Source: Paenibacillus mellifer (GTDB taxonomy: Bacteria; Bacillota; Bacilli; Paenibacillales; Paenibacillaceae). Taken from it: a stretch of 64,000 nucleotides of DNA. Of the stretch, positions 18,506 to 26,240 are shown one piece after another. The stretch is from NCBI RefSeq assembly GCF_023195895.1, contig NZ_JALPRK010000008.1:124001-188000 (forward strand), written 5' to 3'. A model generated the notes under the pieces. It did not search any database and was not told the DNA's origin. It saw only the letters and a list, made by a program, of their open reading frames with translations. Both the position numbers and the translations under genes were made by a program. How positions within the stretch are numbered: position 1 is the stretch's first letter; each line of letters starts with the position of its first letter.

Positions 18506-19480
18506 TTACCAAATCCCGCGCTGCAAATATTTACGGCTGGCTGCGTTCCCGGCGATGACCAGCGTAAAGGAGATGACCGCTTCAAAAAGTCCCACCGCCG
18601 TTGAGAAGCTGTAATCCTGACTGCCAAGCCCTCTGCGGTACACATACGTGCCGATGACATCGGATACTTGATAAACCACAGGATTGTACATGACTAAAAT
18701 TTGTTCGGTCCCGGCCTCCAGTACGCTGCCGAGCCGCAAAATAAACATCAAGACGATAATCGGCGCGATCCCCGGCAACGTAATGTGCCAGAGCTGCTTC
18801 CATCTGCCCGCCCCGTCCATTTTCGCCGCTTCATAGAGCATCGGATCAATCGTGGTGAACGCGGCCAGGTAGACAATCGTGCTCCAGCCGGTCTCCTTCC
18901 ATCCCGCCGAAGTGATCAGCACGCTTCGAAATACGCTGTTATCGAGAAAGAAAGCAATCGGCTCCATCCCCATCCCGGCCAGCGCCTTATTGACGATCCC
19001 TCCGTTCGTTGACAACAGATCCATAAATAGTCCGCCAACGATGACCCAGGACAGGAAATGCGGAAGGTAGATCACCGTTTGCACCGTCCGCTTAAAGATC
19101 ATATTTCGCATCTCATTCAACATGAGAGCGATGACGATGGGTAAAGGGAACAAGATGACGATTTTTAGGAAACTGATGATGACCGTATTCTTGAACACTT
19201 GGGCAAAGTCCGGCGATGTAAACAACTTCTCGAAATGCTTCCAGCCGACCCACGGGCTATCCGCAAAACCGCTGAAAATATTGAAATCCTTGAAGGCAAT
19301 ACTTATTCCGTACATCGGCGTATACTTAAACAACAAAATAAACAAGATGCCCGGTACGAGCAGCAAATAGAGATCCCATTCCTTCCAGATGTCGAGCCCC
19401 AGCCGGCTCCAATAGCCGCGTTTGGGCTTGGGCTTGATCGTCCTGGCTGATTCGGGCCCTGGCCCGATTTTCAATTGCAT
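18506..19480 (-). CDS. sugar ABC transporter permease, LplB type
   Basis: 324 residues from the ATG at 19480 (AAGGGGGCAAGAGG upstream; the frame opens at 19504 without a ribosome site). Typical LplB features: WDLYLLLVPGILFILLFKYTPM at the first helix, YLPHFLSWVIVGG, and the EAA loop MLYEAAKMDGAGRWKQL around 218. It heads the transport operon (this gene, second permease, SBP, SLH glycosidase). A terminator from the upstream regulator operon lies about 130 bases before it, so it should have its own promoter, which I could not fix. Confidence 0.9.
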   Translation of the reverse strand: MQLKIGPGPESARTIKPKPKRGYWSRLGLDIWKEWDLYLLLVPGILFILLFKYTPMYGISIAFKDFNIFSGFADSPWVGWKHFEKLFTSPDFAQVFKNTVIISFLKIVILFPLPIVIALMLNEMRNMIFKRTVQTVIYLPHFLSWVIVGGLFMDLLSTNGGIVNKALAGMGMEPIAFFLDNSVFRSVLITSAGWKETGWSTIVYLAAFTTIDPMLYEAAKMDGAGRWKQLWHITLPGIAPIIVLMFILRLGSVLEAGTEQILVMYNPVVYQVSDVIGTYVYRRGLGSQDYSFSTAVGLFEAVISFTLVIAGNAASRKYLQRGIW

Positions 19481-19605
19481 CCTCTTGCCCCCTTCCCCTG
19501 TCATTTGTCCACTTGTGATAACATTGTAAGTTTGGAGCGGGTGGGCTGAGTAGGCGAGAGCAATTACTATTTGTGGTAATATGATGGTTTATCAACCTAT
19601 GAATG

Positions 19606-19635
19606 GGTAAAAATAGAAGCCTTGCGGCTTCTATT
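19606..19635 (-). terminator. terminator of the SBP-HK-RR operon
   Basis: A perfect 10-base stem AATAGAAGCC / GGCTTCTATT with a TTGC loop. On the minus strand it is followed by TTTTTACCC. It lies between the response regulator gene and the permease operon it probably controls. Confidence 0.75.
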
Positions 19636-19726
19636 GGCGTGGAGCTATGATCCGATCGATCGACATGGGGAGTACGATGAAGGTTAAGCATGAACGTGCC
19701 CTGTAGGCTCCGAGCTCAAATCTCGC

Positions 19727-19909
19727 TGACGCTTGCCATGGTGCTTATTTCGGGATAATTTAGGGATTTCCCATTCTAACGCTTGCCAGAGAGCTTATAC
19801 GTGGAAAAACAGCTCCTTTTCCGTAGAAAACCGACAAATAAGCTTTCTGATCAGCGTTAGATTGACAACCACGCCATAAAGACCCAAATAGCGTTGCTCA
19901 CAAGCGTTG
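19727..19909. repeat. 183-bp intergenic inverted-repeat element, copy 2
   Basis: The gap between 19481 and 19916 is mostly this element plus the terminator at 19606-19635. Four boxes of the form TAACGCTTGCCA...AGCTTAT occur: direct at 19727 and 19777, inverted ending at 19859 and 19909. Offsets 0, 50, 132 and 182 match the 7184 element exactly. The boxes differ in sequence (CTTG for GAAC), but TTATTT and ATTTCCCAT fall at the same offsets in both. It begins eight bases after the response regulator stop codon, so it is probably in the 3' part of that transcript. Confidence 0.7.
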
Positions 19910-19916
19910 GAGTTCG

Positions 19917-21512
19917 CTAACCCTTACACTCCCCAGGGTTCACCCCCCAATACTTGCGGAAGACCTTGGTAAAGTAACTCACATCCCGGTAACCCACCGA
20001 ACGAGCGGCGTCGTACACTTTATGACCATCCTGCAGCAGCGATTTAGCCCGCTCCATTTTGCGAGCAAGCACATAATCCGAGAAGGCGACCCCCATCTCC
20101 TGCTTGAACAACCGGCTTAAGTACGAGGAATTGATATACATGCGGTCCGCCACCGTGTGCAGGGTTAGTTCTTGATCCATCTCCTCATTCACCAACCGTA
20201 GAATCTCCTTCACGACCTGATGGCTGTTCGCATTGCGTTGCTCCTTCACGTAGGCCACGATCCGGTTAACGATTCTCGTCATATGCGCCCAGGTCTGCGT
20301 TTGGGTACTCAGTAAACTCATGTTATGGATAAACTTCGCATCTTCGCCAAGCACCTGTTTAATCGTCCACCCCCGCTTTTGAATCATACGGGTAAACAGG
20401 CTATGCACAAAAAGAACCGACTCATGGAACTCGTCCGAAGTCTCCATCTTGGAAACCAGTTCATCCCATATCCCCTGCAGCGCTTCTAGGGCTTTGACCT
20501 CGTCCGCGGTCTCCATCGCAATCTCCAGCTCCTTCTCCAGATTCGGCTGGATCGCGAAGGGCCGAGTATTCTCCCCAGCCGTTTCTCGGTATGGAATGAT
20601 GAGATCATGCCCGTACACAACCCGCTCCTGCAGGGCATGGCTAGCCTGCCGGTATAACGAAACCAGGTGCTCTAAGGGGCCTGCCCCTGCGCTAATTCCC
20701 GCGCTGACGGTTCGATGCAGCATTTCTTTGGTTCTGGAGAGCAGTTGGGACAAATCCGCATTCATCCGCAGCAGCGCCTCGCTCGCCTCTGTCTCAGGGC
20801 CAACTACGAACACCATCATCAGATTCATGTCCGAGTCAGTCGCGATCCACCAACTTGGAGGCGTTAACAGCTCCTTGGCCAGGAGCTGCAACGTAAACTT
20901 CTGGATCTCCGCCTTCTCCCCATCCTCTGGAGATGGATCCAGTTCCATCGCGGCAACCGCAATCCGATCTTCCGGCCGCAGCGGGATTTGTAACTCTTTG
21001 CATTTGCTCAAGATCTCCCCGCGTCCAACCTTACCGCCGGCCCACTGAAGAAAGAACAGGTTTTGCAAATGAGGTAGATTGGACAACCACTGCTTCTCCA
21101 AAGCCGCTTGACGCCGCCATTGTTCTAAATCCTGCTGCAGCTGACGTCGAGCTTCCAGCACGGCATCCAAAATCTCCGCTTCGCCGGCAGGCTTCAGCAA
21201 ATACCGCGAAACCCCATGTTTCAATGCGGTTTGAGCAAATTCGAAATTATCGTGCCCGCTTAAAATAATGATCTTCATCAACCTAGTAAGTAGGCCGCGC
21301 GCTTTAAGCTCTTGTAACAAAGACAGTCCGTCCATGCCCGGCATTTGCACATCGATCAACATCAGATCCGGCTTCTTCCGTTCCATGAGCTTCAACGCAT
21401 CCAGGCCGTTAGCCGCCGTGCCGATCATGTCGATTCCGTGTGACTCCCACAAGATATTATAGGCAAGCGCCTGGCGCAGCCGGGGCTCATCTTCCACGAT
21501 CATCAGATTCAT
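19917..21512 (-). CDS. YesN-type response regulator with AraC DNA-binding domain
   Basis: 531 residues. The receiver domain is 1-120, with acidic residues in MIVEDEP, phosphorylation site D54 (MLIDVQMPGMDG) and conserved K107 (YLLKPAGE). A variable linker follows, then an AraC helix-turn-helix pair at about 430-531 (TLHTVADRMYINSSYLSRLF, AARSVGYRDVSYFTKVFRKYWG). It overlaps the histidine kinase gene by 26 bases and is translationally coupled to it. It most likely activates the adjacent permease-SBP-glycosidase operon. Confidence 0.92.
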   Translation of the reverse strand: MNLMIVEDEPRLRQALAYNILWESHGIDMIGTAANGLDALKLMERKKPDLMLIDVQMPGMDGLSLLQELKARGLLTRLMKIIILSGHDNFEFAQTALKHGVSRYLLKPAGEAEILDAVLEARRQLQQDLEQWRRQAALEKQWLSNLPHLQNLFFLQWAGGKVGRGEILSKCKELQIPLRPEDRIAVAAMELDPSPEDGEKAEIQKFTLQLLAKELLTPPSWWIATDSDMNLMMVFVVGPETEASEALLRMNADLSQLLSRTKEMLHRTVSAGISAGAGPLEHLVSLYRQASHALQERVVYGHDLIIPYRETAGENTRPFAIQPNLEKELEIAMETADEVKALEALQGIWDELVSKMETSDEFHESVLFVHSLFTRMIQKRGWTIKQVLGEDAKFIHNMSLLSTQTQTWAHMTRIVNRIVAYVKEQRNANSHQVVKEILRLVNEEMDQELTLHTVADRMYINSSYLSRLFKQEMGVAFSDYVLARKMERAKSLLQDGHKVYDAARSVGYRDVSYFTKVFRKYWGVNPGECKG

Positions 21513-23277
21513 CCCGTTCCCCCTCCCATGGAATGGATAACAAAACAGCTGTTCCTTCTCCCCACACGCTCTGAACCGTCAACCTCGCTTCCGGTCCGTA
21601 ATACAATTTCATTCTGCTCAGCACATTGCGCAAGCCAAACAAGTCTTTCGCCTGCTCATCTTCCTGCGAATAGGCGGAAACCTTGCGGAGATCCATATGG
21701 TCCAGCTCCTGCTGGATATATTGGAGCCGCTCTTCCTCCATTCCCGGGCCATTATCCTCCACGCGGATAAACAATGTCCGCTCCTGTTCAACCCAACTGG
21801 AGATGACCAGACAACCGTCCGATTCTTTCCCTTCCATCCCATGGATAATCGCATTCTCCACGATCGGCTGAAGCAGCAGCTTTAACAACGGAATCCGCTT
21901 GCTCCGCTCCGATATCCGATATTCCACACGGAAATTGTCCATGAAACGAAGCTGCTGGATACGCAAATAATAATTCAAGTGGACGATGCTCTCTTCGATC
22001 GTGAACACCTGCCGACCCTTGTTCAGGCTGAGCCGGAAGAAGCTGGAGAGGTTCATCACCATCTCGCTGATCTCCTCTGCATCGTAATTTTTGGCCATCC
22101 AGTAGATGGAATCCAGCGTGTTGTACAAAAAATGCGGGTTAATCTGGGATTGCAGAAAGCGGAGCTCCGTCGTTTTCAAGCGCAGCTGCTGCTCATAATG
22201 ATCTTCGATCAGGCGCTTCTGCACCATGGCCATTCGATTAAAGGATTGAATCAAAAATCCAAACTCATCCTTCCGATTCGTACTGACATGGATCCCCAGC
22301 TCCCCGTTGCCGAGTCGTCTCATCCCCTTGGCCAATTTCAGTACGGGGGAAGCAATTCCGCTATACACGACCCAGGATACGGTAAAGGCAAGAATCAGAC
22401 TCAGCCCGATAATCGCAAAGGTAAACAGGCGCAATTGATCGGTCTCTTGATACAGCTCCCTTTTGGGCTGGACCATGGTCAATCGCCAGGTCGAATAGGA
22501 AGATTCCATCGTGACGGTCATATCCTGGTCCGGGAGATGGGGGGCCGATGGTTTGCCAACCTCAAGCAGCACTTCTCCCTGTTCATTTGATAACGCGATT
22601 CGGCTGTTCTCTGAAGGCAGCAATGTTTTGATAATATTCAATAATTTATTCTTACTGAACGACACGACGAGCAAATTGGCTTGCCGATCGCTGTTGTACA
22701 AATCCATCGCCCGCAGAAGCGAGATGCTGTCGGTGTTCGTCAATTGCCCAAAAGTCACCCCGTCCGTAACCGCATAGTCCACCTTTACATAAGAGATGCC
22801 TGTCCCGTTATGACGGGCGGTCTCCACGAACCATTCTTTCTGGGCGTCCCCTGGCAATTGTTTGCCGCCATAATGGGTGGAGATCAGCATGCTTGAAGCG
22901 GGATGATAGACCGAAATTTGCGAGATATATCGGTTAACCGAAACGGAGTTCGACAGTTGTTCCAAAATATAAGAGAACGCCAGGATCGATTGCGGCGAGA
23001 AATCGCTGCCGTTTTCGTTCAACAGTGCATTCATGGCAGGATCCCCGGCAATCAGCGTTGAAATCTCCTCGACGTTCTGGAAGACCAGGTCCAAGTGGTT
23101 CATGGCCGAGGAAAGGGCCGTTTCGGTTCGCTGGACCGCCTGGTTATAGAGGATATCGCGCGATTTCTCCACCGCAAACAGACTAATCAGGACTAACGGA
23201 AGCAAGATGAGTATAAAATATCCGGTCAGCCGGAATTGAATATGGTGCGAAAAACGGTTCATGATCCATCGAATCAC
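21487..23277 (-). CDS. YesM-type sensor histidine kinase
   Basis: 596 residues from a GTG at 23277 with GGAGGAGG upstream. Order: membrane helix near the N-terminus, extracellular Cache-like sensor domain, second helix around 270-290, HAMP (PVLKLAKGMRRLGNGELGIH), then the His-kinase domain with phospho-acceptor in SQINPHFLYNTLDSIYWM (His about 382), N box PIVENAIIHGM and G box VEDNGPGM. Members of this class sense carbohydrate signals, often through a dedicated binding lipoprotein; one is encoded just upstream. Confidence 0.92.
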   Translation of the reverse strand: MIRWIMNRFSHHIQFRLTGYFILILLPLVLISLFAVEKSRDILYNQAVQRTETALSSAMNHLDLVFQNVEEISTLIAGDPAMNALLNENGSDFSPQSILAFSYILEQLSNSVSVNRYISQISVYHPASSMLISTHYGGKQLPGDAQKEWFVETARHNGTGISYVKVDYAVTDGVTFGQLTNTDSISLLRAMDLYNSDRQANLLVVSFSKNKLLNIIKTLLPSENSRIALSNEQGEVLLEVGKPSAPHLPDQDMTVTMESSYSTWRLTMVQPKRELYQETDQLRLFTFAIIGLSLILAFTVSWVVYSGIASPVLKLAKGMRRLGNGELGIHVSTNRKDEFGFLIQSFNRMAMVQKRLIEDHYEQQLRLKTTELRFLQSQINPHFLYNTLDSIYWMAKNYDAEEISEMVMNLSSFFRLSLNKGRQVFTIEESIVHLNYYLRIQQLRFMDNFRVEYRISERSKRIPLLKLLLQPIVENAIIHGMEGKESDGCLVISSWVEQERTLFIRVEDNGPGMEEERLQYIQQELDHMDLRKVSAYSQEDEQAKDLFGLRNVLSRMKLYYGPEARLTVQSVWGEGTAVLLSIPWEGERDESDDRGR

Positions 23278-23310
23278 CGTACTCCTCCTCCAAGCCGTGC
23301 GGCTCTGCGA

Positions 23311-24846
23311 TTACTTCCTGCTTTCGAACCAGCGATTGACTTCTTTCGTTATTTCACTCCCTCCATCCGCTTTCCATCGCTCGACATATTGGTCAAACGC
23401 ATCCAACGGTTCGATCCCTAAAATGATTTTGACAAATACGTCCTCCAATCGAGTCAAATTCTTGCTGTATTTCCCCATCGCCGGCGTCGGAATCCCATAA
23501 AATGCGTTAGACATAATATTGCGGTGAACGGTCTGGATATTGTTATACAGGTTAAAATCGCCTAGCGAGTCGAGGCGTTGCTTAAATAACGTTTCATCGG
23601 GGACGTCCACCAAGGACTGATAAATCCCCCGGTACAGACTCTCGTCATGCAAGGCGAAATCCGTAACGATCCGATCCCCTTCCCGCCGCCAGATTTCATT
23701 TTCAAAACCGAGTTTCAATGTTTTATAATCACTCGCGATAAAATCCAGCAATTGAATCACCTCAGCTGCATGCGGGGAATTCACCGGGATGACGTTATAA
23801 CCGCGAATGAGGTCAATACCGTTTACGCCTTTGTCCCCCTTGGGCCCTGTAGGATATTCCAACGGAATCCAGCGAGCGTCCGGGTCCCGCTTCATATTGG
23901 CAGCGATCGGTCCGCGCGTATCGTACCAGGTTGCTGAGAATAACCCCACTTTTCCGTTCTCGACCTTCTCGAACAAATTCGTCTGAAGGTTTAACGGGAA
24001 TTCTCGTTCCAACAGCCCTTCTTGGTACAACCGGGCCAGAAAGCCAAGTGCTTCTTTCGTTTCTGGCAGAATATTTCCATAAACCAAGTGACCGTCACGT
24101 TCAAACCAGGTATCCAGCTGCGTACCAAAGGCGCCGAAGAAAGGAGAGGATCTCCCAAGCTCGGCCGTAAACGTTAAACCCACGGTGTCTTGCAAGCCAT
24201 TGCCGTCCGGGTCGTTCCGGGTGAAGGCTTGAAACACGTTGTAGTACTCGTCCAGCGTTTCCGGAGGGTCCAGACCCAGCCGGTCCAGCCAGTCTTTTCG
24301 CGCATACATCAATTCGATGCCGGTCACTTCGTTTAAGCTAGGCACCGCATAAATTTTGCCGCCGTACTTGACTCTATCCCAAACTTCGGGTGGAATTTTT
24401 GCTTTCAGGTGAGGGCCGTACTGTTCGATGAGATCATCCAAGGGTAACAGCGCCCCTTGTTTGACATAATTGTCAAACCATACAGGTTCATAGGCGTGCA
24501 GCATGTCGGGGAGGTTCCCCGAGGACATAATGACGTCGAGTTTTTCGTCGTAGACCTCGGTGGGGGGCGTGTTGACCTGAATATCCAGGCCGGTCTGCTC
24601 TTCGATATAATTCAAATAGCGGTTGTCGTTCTCATCCATGCCCTCGGGAAAAGTCATGCCCAGATTGGAGATGACGATGCTGACCTGAGGACGAGATCGC
24701 TGATCTCCAACAGTAGGCGGGTCCTCGGCTTGTCCGGGGAGACTGCATCCCGTAAGCTCTATGGCGATCCCCACTATCAACGTCAATAATTGAAGCAACC
24801 GGGTGTTCCTCCGGGGCAGAATCGATCGTATTTTCATTGTGTCCAT
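23311..24846 (-). CDS. extracellular solute-binding lipoprotein linked to the sensor kinase
   Basis: 511 residues with lipobox LTGC in IELTGCSLPGQAED. It follows the large type-1 sugar-binding fold (IYAVPSLNEVTGIELMYARK, WLDRLGLDPPETLDEYYNVF, C-terminal QYVERWKADGGSEITKEV). AGGAGG is three bases from the first ATG and twelve from a second ATG at 24837, so the exact start is unsure. It is encoded ahead of the kinase and regulator with no permease beside it, so it may serve as a ligand-binding input to the kinase rather than for uptake. That is an inference from gene order. Confidence 0.82.
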   Translation of the reverse strand: MDTMKIRSILPRRNTRLLQLLTLIVGIAIELTGCSLPGQAEDPPTVGDQRSRPQVSIVISNLGMTFPEGMDENDNRYLNYIEEQTGLDIQVNTPPTEVYDEKLDVIMSSGNLPDMLHAYEPVWFDNYVKQGALLPLDDLIEQYGPHLKAKIPPEVWDRVKYGGKIYAVPSLNEVTGIELMYARKDWLDRLGLDPPETLDEYYNVFQAFTRNDPDGNGLQDTVGLTFTAELGRSSPFFGAFGTQLDTWFERDGHLVYGNILPETKEALGFLARLYQEGLLEREFPLNLQTNLFEKVENGKVGLFSATWYDTRGPIAANMKRDPDARWIPLEYPTGPKGDKGVNGIDLIRGYNVIPVNSPHAAEVIQLLDFIASDYKTLKLGFENEIWRREGDRIVTDFALHDESLYRGIYQSLVDVPDETLFKQRLDSLGDFNLYNNIQTVHRNIMSNAFYGIPTPAMGKYSKNLTRLEDVFVKIILGIEPLDAFDQYVERWKADGGSEITKEVNRWFESRK

Positions 24847-25048
24847 GTCCCTCCTACTCCCTCTAGATCTGATCAGACCCGCTTTATCTCTCTCCTATAA
24901 ACCAAATTATACATAGCGACGCCTAGAGAATTTGTCGAACGTTGAGGGTGGACATCTAGAAAAAAACTAAAAATAAATAGGGAAAATCATTTTATACCAT
25001 GTTAGGATGCGTATGGAATCAATTACGCTTCATCCAAGGAGGAATAAT

Positions 25049-25513
25049 ATGGAGTTCAAGGTCGAAACACTTCCCCGTTATCAAATTGCTTATGCGAGGC
25101 GCGTGGGACCCTATGGCCCTGTAAATGTTCAGACGATGGAGGAGATTAAAACGTGGGCGGAGAAAAGTCACCTATTGAATCACTCGGCGATTCTGTTCGG
25201 AATTCCACAGGATAACCCGAATACGACGCCACCGGAGAACTGTCGGTATGACGCGTGTATCGTTATTTCGGCGGATGAGGTCCAAAGGGTAGCGTCCCCC
25301 ATAAGTATGGGCGAACTCCCCGGAGGGGATTACATGGTGTTCACAATCAAGCACACTACTCAAGACGTTCAGTTAGCTTGGGCCGAATTGTTGCCGACCC
25401 TTCATACCAGGGGATATCAAATCGAAGACAAACCTATCATGGAACGTTACACCGGGGAAATGCTCCGCAGCGAATATTGTGAAATTTGCGTACCTATTAC
25501 AAGTTTGAAGTAA
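25049..25513 (+). CDS. GyrI-like / AraC effector-binding domain protein
   Basis: 154 residues from the ATG at 25049, which has AAGGAGG six bases upstream; the open frame begins at 25007. It is a stand-alone GyrI-like small-molecule-binding domain: MEFKVETLPRYQIAYARRVGP at the start, and GELPGGDYMVFTIKHT with a C-terminal glutamate (CEICVPI). Such proteins resemble the effector domains of AraC/MerR regulators and SbmC/GyrI, but here there is no DNA-binding part. Function unknown; it may bind or hydrolyse small hydrophobic compounds. Confidence 0.75.
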   Translation: MEFKVETLPRYQIAYARRVGPYGPVNVQTMEEIKTWAEKSHLLNHSAILFGIPQDNPNTTPPENCRYDACIVISADEVQRVASPISMGELPGGDYMVFTIKHTTQDVQLAWAELLPTLHTRGYQIEDKPIMERYTGEMLRSEYCEICVPITSLK

Positions 25514-25516
25514 GCA

Positions 25517-25573
25517 AGATCAGCCCCAACCCGGCCGTTGATAATTATTCCAAGGCCGGATTGGGACTGATCT
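25517..25573. terminator. long hairpin after the GyrI-like gene
   Basis: About 20 paired bases (25517-25536 with 25554-25573, AGATCAG...CTGATCT outer, CCGGCC/GGCCGG inner) around a 17-base loop. There is no T tract on either strand, so this is a terminator or messenger-end structure with moderate support. It lies between the GyrI-like gene and the convergent pseudogene. Confidence 0.5.
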
Positions 25574-25583
25574 GATTCCATCA

Positions 25584-26023
25584 TCACGATCCAAACTCAT
25601 TCTTGTACTCATCGACAGGATCCCATTGTGACCAAGCTCCTTCGAGCAGGTTCCCCTCTGGATCACGGAAATAAAAATACTTGGCTTCCCCGTTCCCCAA
25701 GATCCTCAAATCTTCCACTTCGACCCATGATCGGAAACGGATTTCCGTTGCGCAGAATTTCAAGACGATGAGGCGTTTCCGTCTCAATCAACAATAACGC
25801 AATCGAATGTTGATGCGGGTGATGCAACACGGAGGTTGACCGTTTTCTCTTGGATGCCTCCGACGATCCAACCGTATTCGACCGCCACAATATGATATAA
25901 CGTAGGAAGGATGTGTCCGAGTCCTTCCGTGCGTTTCTTCATCAATTCTTCCTCGCTTACTGTCTCGCACCAGTCAAACCAATCGCGGCGAACTTGCCAG
26001 TTATACTCGAATAATTTCAACAT
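25584..26023 (-). pseudogene. DinB N-terminal fragment fused to VOC C-terminal fragment
   Basis: From an ATG at 26023 (AAGGAGGATCAGGG ahead) the frame reads MLKLFEYNWQVRRDWFDWCE and PTLYHIVAVEYGWI, the first third of a DinB-family protein, then drifts into nonsense near 25850. A different frame then gives HSIALLLIETETPHRL, and after another shift VEVEDLRILGNGEAKYFYF plus RDPEGNLLEGAWSQWDP, the last half of a VOC protein. So two neighbouring genes were joined by a deletion and the VOC part has a further deletion or frameshift. Neither protein can be made whole. Confidence 0.75.
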
Positions 26024-26178
26024 CCCTGATCCTCCTTCAAAATCCCTGAGATTTCGTACATGTTCCACATCCAAATAATTAGACACAGTAGGCAAATTTT
26101 CCTTCCTATGGAACAAATGGAATCCGGAATGGACATGCCGTTTTTTTTCGGACGATTTACGGAAGTATTCACATAATC

Positions 26179-26192
26179 TTAGAGCGCTTACA
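26179..26192. promoter_or_regulatory. cre-like catabolite control site before the GH18-like gene
   Basis: TTAGAGCGCTTACA matches the CcpA consensus TGWAANCGNTNWCA at 12 of 14 positions with the central CG intact. It lies 48 bases before the ATG at 26241, just after a CATAAT that could be a -10. That position suits CcpA repression in the presence of preferred sugar. Confidence 0.5.
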
Positions 26193-26240
26193 ATGGTAAA
26201 AAATGTTTCTCTATTTCAAAAAGGAAGTGAGGAGATTCTG

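Noticed and set aside
25663..25890. 75-residue frame treated as a separate gene
   Set aside because: Only its second half resembles VOC proteins, in continuity with the neighbouring frame; it is part of the fused pseudogene.
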